Assembly: GCA_965153455.1 (NCBI GenBank) | Contig: OZ234493.1 | Location: 13,878,213-13,942,212, forward strand | From: Sphagnum compactum | Taxonomy: Eukaryota; Bryophyta; Sphagnopsida; Sphagnales | Reading direction: 5' to 3' | DNA length: 64,000 bases | In this document: piece by piece, positions 59,860 to 64,000 of the stretch | Layout of the letters: the number at the start of each line of letters is the position of its first letter | Numbering within the stretch: position 1 is the stretch's first letter | Program-made: the position numbers and the translations under genes | Notes under the pieces: model-generated | The model's database searches: none | What the model was told of the DNA's origin: nothing | The model's input: only the letters and a program-made list of their open reading frames with translations

Positions 59860-62023
59860 TTAAAAAAAACTTGTCTTTTTCATGATCCTATAAAATTCTT
59901 CTTCATTGATTTCACCATCACCTGGTATTGCAATTTTCCAACCATCCAACCCAAACGCTTTTGCATGTCGGAATGTAATCTTCATTGTGAATTTTTTCTC
60001 ATCCCTAATTTTGGCCAATTGTTTTTAATAATAATTTCCAATCTTATATTCATGAAACTACTTTCATTAGAAATTTTATAGTTTGAATTGAATCTACAAA
60101 AAATTATATATCTACAATTGTAATTTAAAATGTTTTTGGGGTATATTTATATTACAAGTTTTTTACCAATTCAACCTTTGATATTTTTTGTGACTCTATT
60201 TTAAAATTGTGCAATAAGTCTAAACCTTAAATGTGTTTATAGTTTTATGGATTGAAAAACTACACCATCATGATCAGTTTCATCAATCATCTCTTGCAAT
60301 TCTTCATTAGTCATATTTTCACCAAGCTCTTCTGCAACTCGTTTAATATTTTGGAATGAAATCTTACCCTACAAAAAATGTGAAATGTGAAAAAAGAATG
60401 GAAATTTTGAATTGTAAAAATCAATTGAATAAAGTTTTTTTAGGGTTTATTGCTTGCATTTTATTTTATACATTATTTTTTTGGAAATTCAATTATTTAA
60501 ATTCATTCATTCATTCATTCACAAGGTTTATGTAAATAACCCACAGTTTCATCATCATCAAACAAACGAAATGTCTTCATGATTTCTTCCTTTGAATCCG
60601 GTTCACCCATCTTGGATGTCATTATGTGCAAAAACTCGTTAAAGTCGATTTTCCCACTACCATCCTTATCTATTTCAGCTATCATTTTCTTAATTTCCTA
60701 AATCCAAAAACTCAAAAATACAAATGTGAAGAGTTTTAACAATATTTGAAGATTAGGTTATGCAACGAATCCATGACAACTTTGACATATTTGAAACATG
60801 TGTGCATGGTATGTTTCATGATGAATTTAAGGCATTTCTCAAATTTTTCACTTATCAAGATCCTAAATTTTAATTAGGTTATTGGGTCAAATTAAAACAT
60901 TTGACATTACCTTGCAAAATGAAAAAGATGAGATCTCCCACGCAATATAAAGAACTTCAAAAATAAATTCAATCACAATGTTTCATGAGTTTAAAAGTTA
61001 AAGTTAATCACAACTTCTTTTACTAAACAAAAATGGGGTCATGTGTTTTGAATCAACTAACCTCTTTTTTTGGTTCAAATCCAAGAGCTCTGTAACATGT
61101 ACCCATATGTTTGTCAAATGTCAAAAATATATTGAACATATGTTGAATAGAACATATATTCTACCTATGGAATATATTTTATCTATGTTTAAATAATACA
61201 ACATCAACTTATGGTGTGGGATTTTCTATTCAACTATTTTAAAAAAAACATATATTGAATAGAAAATTCCACACCATAAATTGATATGGTATTATTAAAA
61301 CTTCCTAAACCAATTATGTGAATATGTGAGGTGTCATACCTCATTGCAATTCGAAGGTCATTACCATCAATTAATCCTACAAGAATTAAAGATGACACAA
61401 ATGACATTAGCATCAAATGACACGTCAAGATATAACAAAGAATCCAAATTTTAGTATCAAAAGTTGTGACAAGCTTCATCCCAAAGTCATGATTTTGGGT
61501 TGCAATTTGTTGGATTGCTTAATTAAAATTACCATGGAACTTCCAATTTCTAATGATCTTGCAATTTTTGACAAAATGTTTTGATTCAACATGTCACTAA
61601 ATTTGTTAAAAATTCCACTTCTTGTTAGACATTATTTTCATAGCTCAATATCATGATTTGTGAAATTTTTACTAATATTATAAATAGGACCAAAAGTTTA
61701 GTCCAATCTAATACCATTGCCATCCTTGTCAAAAAGATCAAAAGCTTCACGAATCTCTTGTTTTTGGTCTTCTTTTAAGCCTTGTGAACGAGCTTTGTTC
61801 TTGGCTTCTTTTTTTGAAGGCCCCGCTCCAAGGGAAGACTTCTATTGCCACACAAAAGATGCAAATTAAGAAAGCTAACATTAGACACAAAACTCAAAAA
61901 AAAATTTCACAAAATCCAATATCCATCTATAGGTCATTCACATAGAGTTACACAATGACCTATGTGAACACAACTTCAATAGTTTGCAAAAACACAATTG
62001 TAAAAATTCAAAGTGTTTACCAT
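59860..62023 (-). CDS. CEN: centrin (caltractin), EF-hand calcium-binding protein
   Basis: Centrin binds calcium and forms contractile fibres at basal bodies and centrosome-like centres; in plants it also acts in spindle or plate organisation and DNA repair. Seven exons join in frame to 170 residues: 62023-62021, 61841-61715, 61376-61340, 61089-61062, 60697-60545, 60368-60266 and 59921-59860, all GT-AG. After a basic N-terminus come four EF-hands with loops at residues 39-50, 75-86, 112-123 and 148-159. EF2 and EF4 have the full set of acidic ligands with Glu at position 12; EF1 ends in Asp and EF3 in Asn, so they probably bind weakly. Diagnostic centrin blocks are [55 protein letters not shown] and the C-terminus RIMKKTS. 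Exon 1 contributes only the ATG, directly followed by the donor GTAAAC. The gene is intact. Confidence 0.95.
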
Positions 62024-62042
62024 GCTTGATCTTTCAGCATGG

Positions 62043-64000
62043 TAATCTTGTGACCTAAAGACAAAGTATCCCAATATAGATCTAATATCCAAATCACCTT
62101 CAAAAGGCCCAATCACACATCAAAAGGAATTATATAAATCCATGTCCAAACCTTAAAAGTTAATTCTAACTATGATATGAATGTTGCCTATTTCCCTTTT
62201 ATGTCAATTCAATGGCACTTTTAAGCAACAATGTAGATGGACAACCCCCTTGCAAATGGTTGTAACAAGATATAGAAAAGACAATTAAATGTTTGATATG
62301 CATTGCTCATCACAACTTGCAACCCACAATTGAACTACCCACAATTTTTGTTACTTAATGGGTGGCTAAATAAAGGTCTTGAACACAATGCCATAGATTC
62401 TTAAAATTTACATTATTGTTTTGAGGTTGCCATATATACATAAGACAATAGAAATTATAAAAACATTTGAATAAATATGTTATAATGATATTATTAGTAT
62501 TTTTTAAGCATCTATTATTATTCTATGTTGAAATGTTTAAAGTGCTAGTAAGAAGACATAAGGTGACAAAAACTTTCAAATGATTAATACCAAATGTTAT
62601 CAAAGCAACTTCCAATGGTTAGTACAATTTAAAACCCCGTTTTCAAATTCAAATTTATGTCCACATCTCATTCAAATAGGTTAAGCATTTACCTTGAAAT
62701 CTAATTTGTCGATACAAAAGATATGGGTAAAACCAATGGTTGAACTTTTGGCTCAATTCATTCTAAAGCACACAAGTTGTTGCATGGTTCAACAAAATAA
62801 TTCAAATTTAAATATTTACAAGAATGTGAATTCGACTAAATCAAGAAATAATTGTTTGATATTTCATGTCCAAACTATAAATAGCTTGTGGGTATCCTTT
62901 TTGAACAATTCAATGTGACAAATCAACAGTTCAAAATGCAAAATGTCTTGTTTGCTTGACAAAAATTACAAATTTTTATTTTCAATCTTTTTTGGTTAAA
63001 ATGTGAGCTAGTCAAGTGCATTGTGTGAGAACAATTTCAAAAACAATTTAATAAATGGCACTAAAGTTATGAATTCCCCTTTCCACAATGCACCCATTAG
63101 CTCTTGTATAATATGGTTCAACAATAAGGTGTCTAATAAAAATAAAATTGGTCATTTATGTTTAGCAACAAAAATAAAAATATTTAGTAACTCGACATTA
63201 GCCTAAATAATGAAGCTAGTGTGCTCGAAAGTTTCCAAAATTGGCAATTCCAAAAAGTTCATCCACAAGTCTTTTTAGTCATCAATAGTGTGGTCATTAG
63301 GGACAAGGGGCCGGTTAACACAAAAAATTTGTGGATCGTTAAACCTTGAGGTAAATAATAGATTGGGTTGCTTTTGTTATAGCAATTAAAAATTTTGCAC
63401 AAGCAAAAAGGGAATAAACATAATTTAATTGGCAACTTCATATCATTTTTCTTCTTTCCTCAATTTTATTGAGTCCTACACCAAGTTTGAATTAGAATCC
63501 ATGTGATGCAAATTCATTAAGGCAATTTCCACATGGAATTATCTAGTAAAACAACATATAAAAACATATTATGCAAAAAGCTTTCTATACTAGCTCAATT
63601 TTAAATATTTGCACGATTTCATAATTTGAGCTTTGCATTGCTACGCACTACTAGCGATGATCAATTATTTATTTTATTTTTCTTATGTTTTCATATGATT
63701 TTCAATAATTCATCATTATTTATGTCAATGACAAATTTTAATAAAAATAAATATACATTTCATGGATATGAAAAGACATATTTTAATTTGTTTTTTTTTT
63801 TAATATCCATGTTGGTGGATAGGGAAAAAGAGTGAGGTGGTTATATAATGGAGATAGTTATTACGAAAGAAATGTAGTTAGGGTTGAAAATGAGGTAGTT
63901 ATTTTCGACAAAAAACCCCATATAACAGTTTTGATTATTTATCACTGAAATTAATATGTAAATGTTATATTAATCACATTGTTCACCAAAAGGGGGGAAA
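62043..64000. other. AT-rich region upstream of centrin
   Basis: The centrin promoter and leader must begin here, but no clear TATA box or other element stands out. Short open frames (62694, 63021, 63259 and 63626) look random. Confidence 0.45.

Noticed and set aside
1-64000. CRISPR arrays, bacterial operons or phage genes
   Set aside because: All confident genes are plant nuclear genes with introns; the tandem repeats lack the repeat-spacer alternation of CRISPR.

Overview
This is a gene-poor, AT-rich stretch of a nuclear land-plant genome. The genes have spliceosomal introns with GT-AG ends, and wide spaces between them are filled with transposon remnants, minisatellites and diverged dispersed repeats. 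Several features suggest a plant with swimming sperm (bryophyte, lycophyte, fern or similar): a linker-histone gene whose second exon reads as an arginine-rich, protamine-like tail, and an intact centrin gene. The lineage is an inference; the species cannot be named from the sequence.

Layout: 1-5.8 kb is AT-rich intergenic DNA with an inverted-repeat structure around a small ORF. 5871-9424 (minus) is a complete nine-exon eIF2B beta-subunit gene with a telo-box in its upstream region. 13031-15546 is a full-length MULE transposon with 45-bp terminal inverted repeats, an 8-bp target duplication and a transposase broken by one stop and one frameshift. 16.6-18.2 kb (minus) holds a decayed hAT-like transposase. 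18.8-19.2 kb (minus) is a duplicated fragment of the centrin 3' end. 19430-20193 (minus) is the H1/protamine-like gene. 24781-26842 (plus) is an intact three-exon cytochrome P450, preceded by six tandem units, five of which carry the same tiny ATG-to-stop reading frame. 29.7-30.3 kb (minus) is an EMS1-type receptor-kinase pseudogene. 30-40 kb is a mosaic of repeats with a decayed zf-BED hAT transposase. 40203-40541 (plus) encodes a secreted knottin-like peptide. 42478-43760 (plus) resembles an RPL18a-like membrane protein gene but is frame-broken. 44-59.8 kb is almost entirely AT-rich repeats. 59860-62023 (minus) is an intact seven-exon centrin gene.

The genes do not form an operon or cluster. 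eIF2B beta is housekeeping, the P450 belongs to specialised metabolism, and the knottin is probably a defence peptide. The H1/protamine-like gene and centrin are the only pair with a plausible shared biology (sperm chromatin packing and basal bodies), and a copy of the last centrin exon lies just downstream of the H1 gene. Exon boundaries were assigned by hand from splice consensus, frame continuity and family similarity; no search or alignment program was run.
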